Of a DNA stretch of 64,000 nt, positions 30,585-41,318 are shown piece by piece. Below the pieces are notes generated by a model that saw nothing but the letters and a program-made list of their open reading frames with translations, did not search any database and was not told where the DNA came from. Made by a program: the position numbers and the translations under genes. The stretch is from Globodera rostochiensis (Eukaryota > Nematoda > Chromadorea > Rhabditida > Heteroderidae). The stretch is taken from contig JAEVLN010000025.1 of assembly GCA_018350325.1 (NCBI GenBank), forward strand, positions 599,799 through 663,798, given 5' to 3'. Positions within the stretch are counted from its first letter, which is position 1. Each line of letters starts with the position of its first letter.

Positions 30585-30650
30585 TTTCTATGGACGAATT
30601 CGTAATCAGTGCATCAAATAACATATTTTCAGACAATTAGGATGTCCGCG
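30585..30650. repeat. dispersed repeat, copy 1
   Basis: ATGGACGAATTCGTAATCAG and TCAAATAACATATTTTCAGA recur at 33115-33170. Function unknown. Confidence 0.6.
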
Positions 30651-30859
30651 CAAATATTCGATTTTTCTAAATAAAAGATAATTTTTTATTACCTGTAATT
30701 ATTTAATATTTTAATTGAAAGAATTTTGGCTTTGAACGAATTGATCTTTTTAAGAAACCAATAAAAAGCATTGGATTAATAAACATTGACTTTTATTGAC
30801 AAAAAAAAATAGTTTATTACTAAATTATTAACATTTTCAATACAAATTAAAGAAAGGCA

Positions 30860-31870
30860 ATGAAAGCTCGCCTATTAATTATTTCCTTAATTTCTGCAAT
30901 ATATTTAATCAAAAATGCTAATTCTGTGGGCGATGGCGGAAAAGAACCAAAACTTTACAAATCATTTGATGAAATATTTGGAAAAGGCTGGGATGATGAA
31001 AGTAATGATTCAAAAGATTTGAACTGTCGTCATGTTAAAGAAGAAGTTCAAGACGTACAAGCTCCCAATACTTCTGATCAGAAAAATATTGATGAAATAT
31101 TGAAACAAAAATTTGATGAAATTTATGATGAAAATTGGTCGGAAGACGAAAACAATTCAGCGCCAGATCAAGATCAAAATGTTGATGAACAGCAAAATGA
31201 GTCCAATAAATCTGAAAAAATTGAGTCTGATCAACAAAAATGGGAAATTATTCAAAAATTCCGTGAAATGAAAGAGGGTTATAAGCAAAAGGGATATTCC
31301 AGAAAAGAATGGAATCAAATTGAGACAAATATATCAAAAGGTTTGGGAATTAGTCGCACAAAGTTGTACAAATGGAAGAAAGAATTGGATTTAAGAAAAG
31401 AAACAAAGTTTAAATCAAAATTTTCTGAATTTGAAAAACGTCAAATTTTGAAACAATTTGATGAAATAAAAAGCAAATGTATGAAGGCCAAATTCAATAA
31501 CATTTCAATGCTTGAACTTAATGATAAAATTGCAAAAAAATTATTTGTTTCAGCCGCCACAATTATTCGATGGAAGAGCGAATTTGGCCTTTATATCACC
31601 AAGAAACAATTTTCTGATGCAACAAAAATTGGAATTTTAAAGGAATATGCCAAAATAAAAGAAGAAAATCCGAAAATGAATGATTGTGACATTGCTGATT
31701 TGTTGAAAATCTCAAAAAACAGTTTAATTCGATGGAAAAAACAATTTAAAGAAGAAATTAAGAACTCAGTGTCGAAACGTCCTGTGTCGAAATGTCCAGT
31801 GACAAAACGTTCAGTGTCGAAATTTCCAGTGTCGAAACGTCCTGCAACCACTTTGATCTCTTTGCGGTAG
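30860..31870 (+). CDS. secreted HTH-repeat protein, subfamily A, with a repeat-derived C-terminal tail
   Basis: 336 residues. Signal peptide MKARLLIISLISAIYLIKNA, FDEIFGKGW and FDEIYDENW, linker DQNVDEQQNESNKSEK, and three HTH-like units closing LYKWKKELDLR, IIRWKSEFGLY and LIRWKKQFKEEIKN. Paralogs stop within a few codons of this point. Here the frame continues for about 33 residues of SVSKRPVSKCPVTKRSVSKF and similar, encoded by a 15 bp tandem repeat (GTGTCGAAACGTCCT type). The tail is basic and Ser/Pro-rich. It is probably a by-product of a repeat replacing the stop codon region, yet it would add a strongly positive C-terminus. The usual 3' flank is missing. Confidence 0.78.
   Translation: MKARLLIISLISAIYLIKNANSVGDGGKEPKLYKSFDEIFGKGWDDESNDSKDLNCRHVKEEVQDVQAPNTSDQKNIDEILKQKFDEIYDENWSEDENNSAPDQDQNVDEQQNESNKSEKIESDQQKWEIIQKFREMKEGYKQKGYSRKEWNQIETNISKGLGISRTKLYKWKKELDLRKETKFKSKFSEFEKRQILKQFDEIKSKCMKAKFNNISMLELNDKIAKKLFVSAATIIRWKSEFGLYITKKQFSDATKIGILKEYAKIKEENPKMNDCDIADLLKISKNSLIRWKKQFKEEIKNSVSKRPVSKCPVTKRSVSKFPVSKRPATTLISLR
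31765..31860. repeat. 15-bp tandem repeat forming a coding tail
   Basis: Five to six imperfect copies of GTGTCGAAACGTCCA. Related CGACAGTG/TTTCGACA sequence occurs at 49160-49280. Confidence 0.7.
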
Positions 31871-32146
31871 ATTAAGCGGAAAGAATCAATCAGCACAAAA
31901 CCACGCAAAATATACAAAAAATCGTTTTTTTTTGTCACTGTAAAAATCGGCCACCGGTTTCGTAATAAACACAGAAAATGTCTGTGCAAGTCACAACAAA
32001 CTAATGCAGTATTAATTTTTTACTTTTAAAAAATCAATAAATAACAACAATTTTCAAATAACCCAATTTAAAAAAAGAAAAAACATCTTTACGTTGAGTG
32101 AATGGACAACAATGTACACAGTACGTACACCTATATTTTTAAAGGT

Positions 32147-32699
32147 TCTTAATTTCTTCTTTAAATTGTTTTTCCCATTTACGTAGGCTTCCCGTTGAAA
32201 TCTTTAACATTTCAGCAATAACGGCATTTGCCATTTCCGGATTTTCCCCTTTTATTTTGGCACTTCCTTCAAAATTCCAATTTTTGTTGCATCAGAAATT
32301 TTGTTGCTGACAGAAAGGCCAAATTCGTGCTTCCAATTTTAAACTGTACTTTTTGAAACGTCCAATTTTTTTTTTGTTTGCAATTTTCTTATCAAGCTCA
32401 CGCATTGAAATGTTTTTGAGTTTGGCCTTTATATATTTGCTTTTTTCTCATCAAATTTCTGTTTCAATATTTCATCAATATTTTTCTGATCAGAAGTGTT
32501 TGGAGCTTGTCCGTCTTGAACTTCTTCTTTAACATGACGACAGTTCAAGTCTTTTGAATCATTACTTTCATCCTCCCATCCTTTTCCAAATATTTCATTA
32601 AATGTTTTATAACGTTTTGATCCTTGACCGCGTTCGCCCTTAGACTCAGCATTTTTGATCTTGCAAATAATGAAATAAAAATTAGTTGCCGGAATTTCA
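32147..32699 (-). pseudogene. subfamily A pseudogene with deletion and frameshifts
   Basis: The 5' end at 32699 starts ATGAAATTCCGGCAACTA but loses the signal-peptide frame. The segment SNDSKDLNCRHVKEEVQDGQ, then FDEKK, is followed by a direct jump to unit 2 (32310-32450) and the terminal unit (MANAVIAEMLKISTGSL; 32150-32260). Small deletions break both. Linker and unit 1 are absent. Confidence 0.75.
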
Positions 32700-33264
32700 T
32701 TTTTTTATTACTAATTACTAAAATTTATTAATAAAAATATTTTTGTGCGCAGAAAAAAGGTGGCAAATTAAATTGATTGGCATATCATTTCCACCCATTT
32801 ATTCTCCCCCCTCATTTTGGGGATAGCCGAAACTTGCGGCCCTAATTAAAGCAAAAAAAATCAATGCCAAAATCAACTTTTCCCACACAAAAATCATTTT
32901 TCTTTTAACTTTTAACAAATTTCATTAATTCCTTAGTGTGACTTTTCCATGGCCATGGGCTGTTACCAATCTGATTGGTTCATCCGAATTCACAGGCCCG
33001 TGAGCACGACCAGGGCACTCCTTGCGCGGACACACACATACTTGAATAGTGCTAGCAGCAATTATTCCGTTAGCTGATGTTTTTTTCCTATACTCGTACT
33101 CAATTTTTATTTTCTATGGACGAATTCGTAATCAGTTCATCAAATAACATATTTTTAGACAATCCCGGTTTTATGCGTTTTCTTGGGTGATGAAAACGAT
33201 GGAACAAACAAAAATTTTAACGGGCTCGACCATTAAACCGGGTTTTGAACCAGTTTATTAAAAA
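32700..33264. other. intergenic, no gene
   Basis: Includes the second copy of the dispersed repeat with GACGAATTCGTAATCAGT (33115-33170). No coding sequence seen. Confidence 0.4.
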
Positions 33265-33625
33265 CCATAAGGGGACCTTTTTGGTCAAAAGTTCGTTAGG
33301 CTTAGGCTAAGCCACCCTGGCTTGGGGTTTGTTAGGCTTAGGCTTAAGCCATCCTGGTTTGGGGTTCGTTAGGCTTAGGCCTATGCCGTACAGAGCTTAG
33401 GGGTTCATCTCAGGGTGGTTTAGGCCTAAGCCTAACGAACGACAAGCCAGGGTGGCTTAGGCCTAAGCCTAACGAATCCCTAAGTCTCTACCTTTTGTGT
33501 GATTTTAATGGTAAAAAAAATAAAAAATCATAGCTTTTAAAAATCCTAGATGTTGTCAGATCTTAAAAATATTGTCAGATTCGTGATCAGCACCCTTGAA
33601 AACCCCCATATATGATGTTTTTCAA
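33265..33625. repeat. dispersed palindromic element with TTAGGC-like repeats, copy 1
   Basis: GACCTTTTTGGTCAAAAGTT leads into GTTAGGCTTAGG(C)TTAAGCC arrays. Their second half (33415-33480) is the inverse (AGGCCTAAGCCTAACGAA). Then come CTACCTTTTGTGTGATT and GTGATCAGCACCCTTGAAAA. A second copy in the same orientation is at 49530-49918; shorter pieces are at 5960-6015 and 48965-49020. Confidence 0.75.
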
Positions 33626-34529
33626 ATTTGGGTAGGGGGTCGCAAAATTCGAAAGTACCGTATATTGTGTGCAAAAAAAAATTTGATTTTATGGGGTGCA
33701 TTTTTGGGCAAGGTTAAATAATTTTCTATTAATTCAAATTTTATTCATTCGTAAGAATTTTTGAAAAAATTAGTGATCTTGGCAAGAAGATTTCAAAAAT
33801 TGAATTTTATTGTATTTTTCTTAGGGCAAAATGCCAAAATAGGCTCAAAAAATCTTCAAATACCCAAAATAAGCTTGAGCCTATTTTAGGCTCGAAAAGT
33901 CCAAAATAGGCTGTTTTAGGCTCGGATAGGCTCGTTAAAACGATACAATTTCCGACTAAAAACATGTTTTTCGTGAATAACTCGTCAAAACAAAGCTGCA
34001 AAAAAAATAGGCTTAAGCCTAAAAATCCCCACCCTACTAATAACTAAAGATCGAATTTATATGTTTTTTTTTACAAATACGCCCATGACAGAACCCGGAT
34101 CCTAAAATTTAACTCACACGATATGACTTTTTTGCAATTAGAAAAATTGGTCAGAAATACAGGTTTTTTGAGAATTCTGCTTCATTTACCCTGGTGATCT
34201 TTTGTCCGAGGTGACATTTTGTACGGTAACATTTTGTCGGTATTGCACTTAGGTGACCTTTGTTCCGATTACGGTTGGGTGACCTTTTGTCCGGGTCACC
34301 AACAGGAAGACACAAAATTTAAATGTACAAAAATATGGCATAATTCAAAATCGATTTTTAGGGTTGCATTATTCCGTTTTTTTGTTAAGGAATTTAAAAC
34401 ATACAACTTTTTTAAGAATTCTGTTTACTGTAATTTTTAAAATGAGTAGCGTCCTGCTGCGTATACAAACAAAGGAATAGAAAGAAATCGTTAACAGATT
34501 TGGGATTTTTTCAATCATTTTCCATTCAT
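33626..34529. other. no gene seen
   Basis: 33830-34020 has scattered TAGGCTCGAA/AGGCTTAAGCCT words. 34190-34300 repeats GGTGACCTTTTGTCCG three times. No supported coding sequence. Confidence 0.4.
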
Positions 34530-35010
34530 TCAAATGCTCCCCAAATTCGAATTCTGAATTTCCTGATCATTTGCCACGGCATTCTCTTCCACGACAGAAT
34601 TTGGTTGAAATTGCTGTCGTTTAAATTGCTTTTTCCATCTATACAAAGTGCGTGTTCCAATTTTTAAAATTTTGGCAAGGTTCTCGACACTAATTTTAGG
34701 ATTTTGGTCTTTAATTTCATAATAACGTTCCATTAATTCATTTTGTTCGCTGTGGGGATGTTTATTTGATGCTGTAAAAGGATTTTTAATTAATATAAAT
34801 AAATTAATAAGATTCTGTGAGAGGAGGATTCTGATCAGTTGAATTGGGTTCAATTTGTCCAAGCTGATCAGTTGAATTGGGTTTAATTTGTCCATTTTGG
34901 GTGTTCTGCCGGTCGATTTCGTGATGGACATTTTGTCCAAAGTTTGTTGGCGGCGTTTCGGCTTTGTCTAATAAATTTGTTGGAGTGTATGGCACGAAAA
35001 TTAAAATCCA
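34530..35010 (-). pseudogene. subfamily B pseudogene lacking HTH units 1 and 2
   Basis: From 35010 on minus: a damaged signal-peptide region (TTTGGATTTTAATTTTCG matching the WILIL codons), then KAETPPTNFGQNVHHEIDRQ and three short QIEPNSTDQ repeats ending at TESY. The sequence then enters the B intron and exon 2, which is intact (YYEIKDQNPKISVENLAKIL, LYRWKKQFKRQQF, ending NSNLGSI; stop 34530). The DNA for units 1 and 2 is deleted. The 5' side is replaced by an unrelated TATGCACCAAAAATGCC repeat. Confidence 0.75.
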
Positions 35011-37850
35011 AATGTAATATCCCGCGATATAGCACGAAATGCAATGCGATAGCGATATGCAGTTGGCGATAAAACCATTTTCCAATGCGATAGAGATATG
35101 CGATTAGTAGGGCTCGGACCGATATGCACCAAAAATCGCCAAATATGCGCATATATATGCACCAAAAAAAGACCAAAATATGCACCAAAATATGCCAAAG
35201 ATGCCGAAATATGCACCAAAAATGCCAAAATATGCATCGAAAAATGGCACTTTTAGTGCACTACTTTGCTTAACACTTAATTTTTTCATCTTTTAACGTA
35301 TACCTAATTAAGTAGGTTTAAGGCCTTTTAACATTTATTGTAGTATTTTTGGAAAGTTGAAAAAGATCGAAAATTCGCGGTGCTTATACAGGCCAATTCA
35401 TCGCTAGATGGCCATCTCCGCGCCAGCCACTCGAGCGCTACACCATTTCAGCGCCGCGATTTTTCCCCTTATTTTTATTAAAATGTTCAATTTTTCAAGC
35501 ATTCTTTTCGAAAATGACTAAAACTTATCGTTAAAAATATGAATTATTTTTCAAAAACAGCCAAAAACCCATGATTTTGGGTGCATTTTCTTGAATTTTT
35601 GGTCAAAAATGCCAAAATATGCTCGAAATATGCAAAATATGCCAAAATATGCTCGAAATATGCAAAATATGCACTTTTAAACTTGACCAAAAAAGCTCAA
35701 ATCAACGCGAAAAGCCTATTTTTAAGCCGTATTCTTTAAAGCATATGAGAAAACAAAATATGCAAAATGCATATAATCCGAGCCTTAGCGATTAGCGATA
35801 AAACTATTTTCCAATGCGATAGTGATATGCGATTGGCGATCAGCTGAGGGGGAAAAAGTGGTGTAAAGACGACATTGTAAGGGTGCCAAGCAGGGTTGCA
35901 ACGGATCATCCGAAATCCGAAATCCGATCCGACAAATTTTGCAAATCCGATCCGAAATCGGATATTGTCCGATATGATTGAACAATTTTAACAAAAAAAA
36001 AATCGAACCAAAATGTAAAATATAATTACATACCAAAGGGCTTATCAATAGGGTCGAGATTTTCAAGTTGAATGACGAATTTTGAAGGTTTTTACGCAAA
36101 ATTTGACTGGATTTGGTCAGTTTTTGCCCATTTTTTAATCAATATTTTGGCACTTTTGTGGTTTTTGGTCAATATTTTGGGGTTTTTTGGTCAATATTTT
36201 AAGTCAATATTTCACGTTTTTTTAGTCAATATAAATCTCGTCCCTACTTATCAACATTTCTATTTGGTTTTGTGTGTACAAGGGGGCCAGGGACCCCCCC
36301 CCCCCTCCCCCCGAAATTTTTTTTGAGGAAAAAAACAAGAGGGGGGACCCTTTTGTTTTGCACTTTTACGTTGACCAATTTTCTTAACAAATTCATTAAA
36401 TTTTCCAAAATTTTTTTGGCGGCGCTTATCGGCACCGCCGACCCACTCGCGCCCCCAATAGAAGTAGAATTTACAAAAAAATTTGTATTTTTGAAAAACA
36501 AAAATCGACAAAATTTTTAGTTAAACTTCAACAAAACTAAGAATCGACTTTTTTTTGGCTTGCCCCCCCCCCCCTCTAAAAATTTTTCTGGTTACGGCCC
36601 TGGATGGGAAGTTAAACTTTTTCTTCATCATAATTTGCCCATTTTCGATTTTTCTTATACATTGATAAATTATTATTTCCCGAAAATCTTCTAAAAAACA
36701 CCAAAATTTCAGTTTTTTCCACTAAAAAATTTTTTCATCCGAAATCCGTTATCCGAAATCCGGTGTTTTTTCAAATCCGATACCCGAAATCCGATCCGAC
36801 AAATTTTGGGTTATCCGATCCGAAATCCGTATCCGACTTTTTTCTCAAGGACAATAAGATCCGAAATCCGTATCCGACTTTTTTCCCAATCCGTTGCAAC
36901 CCTGGTGCCAAGACAACGAATGGGGACATGAAACGATATCCAAGGGTGCCATGGCCTTAGTTCGACCCGGTTAACATGGCCAGGATTTGGGCAGCAGTTT
37001 AGTGCCACATACCGGGCGTTCAGAAATGCCTTCTCTGCTGATGAGCCTTACAAATTAGAGGCAAAGCAGAAAGAACAGTAAAAGCGACAACCCGGTTTAA
37101 CGCTTAACCCGGGTTTATTTTTTCTTAAGGATTCTTAACCCCAACTCGAGGCGGGGTTAACGTGTTAGACAAGCGTACACTCTACACTATTTCTTTTTTT
37201 CCTCGCACTCTATTTTCTTATTTGAAAAATGAGAAAGAATCGGGGAAAAAAGTGGAAAACAGTTGGGTGGAGAGCAGGGGTGGGTCGAAAGATAAATTTT
37301 TCCAAATCGAAATTTTTTTATTTCGATTTCGTAAGAAAACCGAAAGAAAAACCTCGAAATTATCGAATCGAAAGGTTTCGACCCACCCCTGATGTGAGCC
37401 CCTCCATTCCTAAAAAGCTTCAAACAATTACTATTTTGTCAAACCTTCAATTCTCGACATTACGAATTTTGAGCAGTAGGCCAAACACGAATTGATTTTT
37501 TGAAACAAAAAATATGTAGTTTAGGCATATGCTGCAACGATCAAAACTTTCTCCATCTTCAGGGCCGTCGTATTGATTTAAATTGACAAAAATATAAAAA
37601 TTTTGAACACCTAGTTACTTTGAACGATTTTGAAAAATTTGCTACGGTATGCTCTTCTAGGCTTCTTTTTATACTAAAATAATTTTAATTTATTATTTAA
37701 TCATTTCAAATATTTATGCCATCGCACTGATAGTGTTAAAAAAATGTGACAAAAAATATTTACAAAATCATTAAATGCCGTTTTTTCCAAATCATTGCCC
37801 TTCATTCACATTTATATTCTCAATTTCTTAAATATTTGATCCAAAATTGC
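35011..37850. repeat. repeat-rich intergenic region, no gene
   Basis: 35110-35250 and 35585-35680: ATATGCACCAAAA/ATGCCAAAATATGC arrays. 35035-35095 and 35795-35845: GCGATAGCGATATGCGATTG words. 35905-35960 and 36730-36900: TCCGAAATCCG(A)TATCCGAC words. 36285-36500: GC-rich element with a C run and GGCGGCGCTTATCGGCACCG. 37270-37395: an imperfect inverted pair (GGGTCGAAAGATAAATTTTT against AAAGGTTTCGACCCACCCC). Short open frames here have no support. Confidence 0.5.
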
Positions 37851-38768
37851 TTACAAAGATTGTCCATCGACAGAATTTGGATGAAATTGCTGTCGTTTAA
37901 ATTGCCTTTTCCATCTACACAAAGTGCGTGATACAATTTTCAACATTTTGGCAATTTTCTCGTCACTAATTTTAGGATTTTGGTCCTTAATTTCATAATA
38001 ATGTTTCATCAATTCCTTTTGTTTACTGTGGGCGTATATATTGTTTGGTCTGTAATTTAATTAATTAATAAAAATAAATAATAAAATGGGCTCGAAAACT
38101 CACTGCTTTGGCCAAGGTTTCCAAGAGTAAATTGTTTTAAAACTTAGGCCCAACTTTTTTGCGACAGTTTCATCTAATTCATTTTTATATGAATTTTTGA
38201 ATCCGTCCCGCTTTAACTCGACTTTCATTTGATCAAATTTCTCTACCAAATTTTTTCGATAATTTTTTCGATTTCTTTGACTTAAGCCAAACTCTTTTTT
38301 CCATTTAAATATTTTTTTGCAATTAACTTTTAAATGTTTAGCAATTTTCTCCTCAATTTGAGCCCATTCTTTTGTTGAATATTTTCCTTTTTTCTTAAAT
38401 TCGTCTTTAATTGCGAGGAATTTGTCGATAATTTTGCGTTTTTGCTCAAAGTGATCAGACTCTGTGAGAGGAGCATTCTGATCAGTTGAATTGGGTTCAA
38501 TTTGTCCAAGCTGATCAGTTAAATTGGGTTCAATTTGTCCAATTTGGGTGTTCTGTCGGTCGATTTGGTGATGGACATTTTGTCCAAAGTTTGTTGGCGC
38601 CGGCGTCTTCAAATCTTCGGCTTCACCTTTGTCCCACCATTCTTCTCCGAATATTTCATCAAATGTTTTGAGTTGCGTTTCCTCCAATTTTACTTTTACG
38701 GATTCGGCTTTGTCCAGTGAATTTGTTGCAAAGAATGTCACCAAAATTAAAATCCAAAATTCTTCCAT
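37851..38768 (-). CDS. secreted HTH-repeat protein, subfamily B (two exons)
   Basis: Exons 38104-38768 and 37851-38049, 287 residues. Signal peptide MEEFWILILVTFFATNSLDKA, FDEIFGEEWW, the conserved NFGQNVHHQIDRQNTQIGQ and two copies of the QIEPN(S/L)TDQ repeat. Units 1 (QKRKIIDKFLAIK ... IFKWKKEFGLS) and 2 (NLVEKFDQMKVELKRDG ... IYSWK) are in exon 1, and unit 3 (KELMKHYYEIK ... LCRWKRQFK) in exon 2. The end of exon 1 (PWPKQ) has changed from GQTG, but a compensating base at the acceptor keeps the frame. The C-terminus stops early at GQSL compared with the acidic tail of the 20144 gene. ATTCAG 27 bases upstream of the ATG could be a splice-leader acceptor. Function unknown. Confidence 0.75.
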
Positions 38769-39199
38769 TTAATCTGGACCAAATAACCTCTGAATTTAGG
38801 GGCATTTAATGAATTTTCAAATAATTTTCTAATTTAAACGGAAAATTTGCCAAAAATAAAATATTCACAAATTTTACTAAATTAATAAGCTCTCATAAAA
38901 AATTATTAAAAGTAATAAATGACATTGAATGGGCATGCATGTAAATCATTCCTGACATCTCATTAAACCTTTTGAACTGGGACCAAATCAATATTCCTGA
39001 CATCAGCAGATGAATGGCTTATATTATATAATCAATTTTATGAGTTTGAATTAGGGTTGGACGGGACCGGTACCGGGACGGGATTTCCCGGTTTTTTCAG
39101 GCCCCGGTCCCGGTCGGGAGTCCGACCGGGACCGGGACTAAATTTACACCCCCTAATGATGGCATCATCGAGCGACAATTTCAATCTTTTTTTACAAGT

Positions 39200-39290
39200 G
39201 ATTCCCAAAGAGCTTGGTGTCTTAGTGGTTTGTCTTCCGGCAAGTCAAATGTTTGTGTCGGGTTCGAGTCCGCTTGAATACAATCATTTA
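39200..39290 (+). repeat. tRNA-derived SINE-like copy
   Basis: Box A-like TGTCTTAGTGG and perfect box B GGTTCGAGTCC. The sequence GCAAGTCAAATGTTTGTGTC to CGCTTGAATACAATCAT is matched by the minus-strand copy at 55283-55370, so it is a repeat family and not a tRNA gene. The T-stem does not pair. Confidence 0.5.
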
Positions 39291-39400
39291 TTTGTCCTTT
39301 CCTCTACTCACATAATTTTCTTCCCCTAATAATGAAAATATTTTAATAATTTTTAAAAATTTTTTAATTAAATTGCGAGCTAAAACAAGAATTTTTATAA

Positions 39401-39440
39401 CTAGCGGTTTAGGTGCGCCTAACGGCGCACCAACCGCTAG
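39401..39440. repeat. strong 40-bp hairpin
   Basis: CTAGCGGTTTAGGTGCGCC and its near-exact inverse GGCGCACCAACCGCTAG enclose a 4-base loop; the left arm has two extra bases. It is GC-rich in A/T-rich surroundings. Confidence 0.8.
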
Positions 39441-39656
39441 AAGTACGGATATGTTATGCACAGATTTGATTGAAATACTGTAACGCTTTTTATCCTTGGG
39501 ATTTTCTTCTTTTGACATTTTTCCTTTTTGGCACTTTTTCCTCTTGGCGTTTTAACCTTTTGACATTTTCCAACTTTTAGCTTTACCCACTTATGGCACA
39601 TTCCCCCGTCTCACTTTTCCCCTTTTGGTCCCCCTTTTACTTTCCCCGTTCTGTTT

Positions 39657-40020
39657 GAGGCCCAATTCTTTTGAGACAGTTTCATTTATTTAATTTTTAT
39701 ATGAACTTTTGAATCCGGCCCGCTTTAACTCGGCTTTCATTTGATCACATTTCTCATATCAAATTTTTCTTCTTATTGGATTTCTTTGAGTTAAGCCAAA
39801 TGCTTTTTTCCATTTGTATATTTTTTTGCGATTAATTTTTAAATGTTTAGCAATTTTTTCTTCAATTTAAACCCTTTTATTTTGTTGAAAATTTTCCTTT
39901 TTGCTTAAATTCGTTTTTTATTGCGTGGAATTTGTCAATAATTTTACGTTTTCGCTCATCTTTAGCAATATTTTCGTTTGAATTTAACAGACTTTGTGAG
40001 AGGAGGATTCTGATCATTTT
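39657..40020 (-). pseudogene. subfamily B exon 1 remnant
   Basis: Minus-strand reading recovers the end of the TESDH repeat (AGAATCCTCCTCTCACAAAG), unit 1 (CGTAAAATTATTGACAAATT ... AAATGGAAAAAAGCATTTGG) and unit 2 to KELG. There is a stop or shift in the middle of each unit, and no signal peptide, donor or exon 2. Confidence 0.75.
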
Positions 40021-41009
40021 TCAAAAAAAAGTACCATGTTTTTAAAATTTTGGTTGAAATCTCTTAACAAATCGAGTCAAAAATTTTAAATTTTTTCGGC
40101 GGAGTCTATCGGCACCGCCGACTCCCTCCCCCCCCCCCCAGAAGTAAAGCAGAATTCTCAAAAAAATTTGCATTTTGCGAAATTGCTTAAATGCAATAAA
40201 AACGGAAAATTTATCCTTAAAAACCGAACATTTTTTCGAAACTCCTTATCAATAACGCAATAAAAAGGGAAAAATACACCCCCTAAAACAAAAATGCTTA
40301 AGAAAAAGGCAATAAACCCCAAAAATGCAATCTTTTTCTATTATAAAAAATAAAATCAGTTTTTTTAAATATCAAAAATGCTTGAAAACGTTCGATTTTT
40401 AAGGGTATATTTTGTGCACTGTGAACGACCGAAAGACGCAGATCGCGCCTTGGAAAATTCGTCAACCTGTACGATTCATTGGACCGCTCAGAAGTGCTGG
40501 AAGTAAAAGCCAGGAGGCTTTTTTCGAAAGGAAGGAGAAGTGCTGAATCCGCAATTCTGTATATTCCCCACATTGTAAATTGTCCCAAATTGTTCCCTCT
40601 GATTTAGCCATCCCCCATAAACATGTCTGCCAAAATGCCAAGCCATCCTCCTAATCCAATGACAAATTCACCCATCTGTTACTTAAGCATTCTTCCCCAT
40701 TCAAAATCTTTGTGCATCGCCCCAATCCCTTCTGCTCTGAACCTTATCCCCCGCCCATCTCGTGTCACTATTTAAGTCCACCCCAAACTTCCATTCGGGG
40801 GTCCACCACTTCCCATTCGTGGGTCTTCGGGTCTGATGCTCTGAGACTGCTTTTCTGGGATCGTTCGAGACCACAAACCCAATCCCGGTTTTCCCGATAC
40901 CATTTTATATTAATAATGCTTTTCCTTTTCAATAAATTATCCTCTCCTCTTTGGACTTTAAAAGGGCCTTAAAATCCTATAACCGCGGACACAACACAAA
41001 TACTCCCCG
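40021..41009. other. no supported gene
   Basis: 40095-40140 has the GGCGGAGTCTATCGGCACCG core and a C run. 40150-40400 holds pieces of the GTATTTTTCG/AACGGAAAAT repeat type. 40580-40980 is less A/T-rich (CACTTCCCATTCGTGGGTCT) but has no frame, splice pattern or motif that I can defend as a gene. Confidence 0.4.
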
Positions 41010-41318
41010 AATTTGAGTTTCCAATTTCCTGAATATTTGCCGCGGCATTCTCTTCCACAGAATGCCCATCGACAGAATTTAGATGAAATTGATGTCGTTT
41101 AAATTAACTTTTCCATCTAACCAAAGTGTCTCTTCCAATTTTCAACATTTTTTTGGCAATGTTCTTGTCACTAATTTTAGGATTTTTGTCCTTAATTTTA
41201 TAATAACGTTTAATCAATTCCTTTTGTTCGCTTTGGGGGTATTCATGTTGGGGTGCTGTAAAAGAATTTTTAATTAATATAAATTAAAAAAAAATTGGGC
41301 TCGAAATACTAACTGGGT
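41010..41318 (-). pseudogene. subfamily B exon 2 and intron remnant ending at satellite DNA
   Basis: Minus-strand reading gives the intron (AGTATTTCGAGCCCAATTTT ... TTTACAG) and unit 3 (KELIKRYYKIKDKNPKISDK, then a shifted WKS.FKRHQFHLNSVDGHSV). Where exon 1 should lie (41319 onward), 108-bp satellite monomers begin. Frameshifts are present. Confidence 0.75.

Larger units (their letters stand above)
38769..39656. other. intergenic with GC-rich repeat, SINE-like segment and hairpin
   Basis: 39055-39140 is a CCGGGACCGG(T/G)-rich stretch. 39200-39285 is tRNA-like. 39401-39440 is a hairpin. 39500-39650 is a TTTTGGCACTTTTTCC-like stretch. No gene. Confidence 0.45.

Noticed and set aside
35011..36960. 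Several 60-100 codon frames
   Set aside because: They overlap ATATGCACC, TCCGAAATCCG and GC-rich repeats; no coding evidence.
39200..39290. tRNA gene
   Set aside because: Box A and B are present, but the T-stem does not pair and a homologous copy with the same flank exists at 55283-55372, so it is a repeat.
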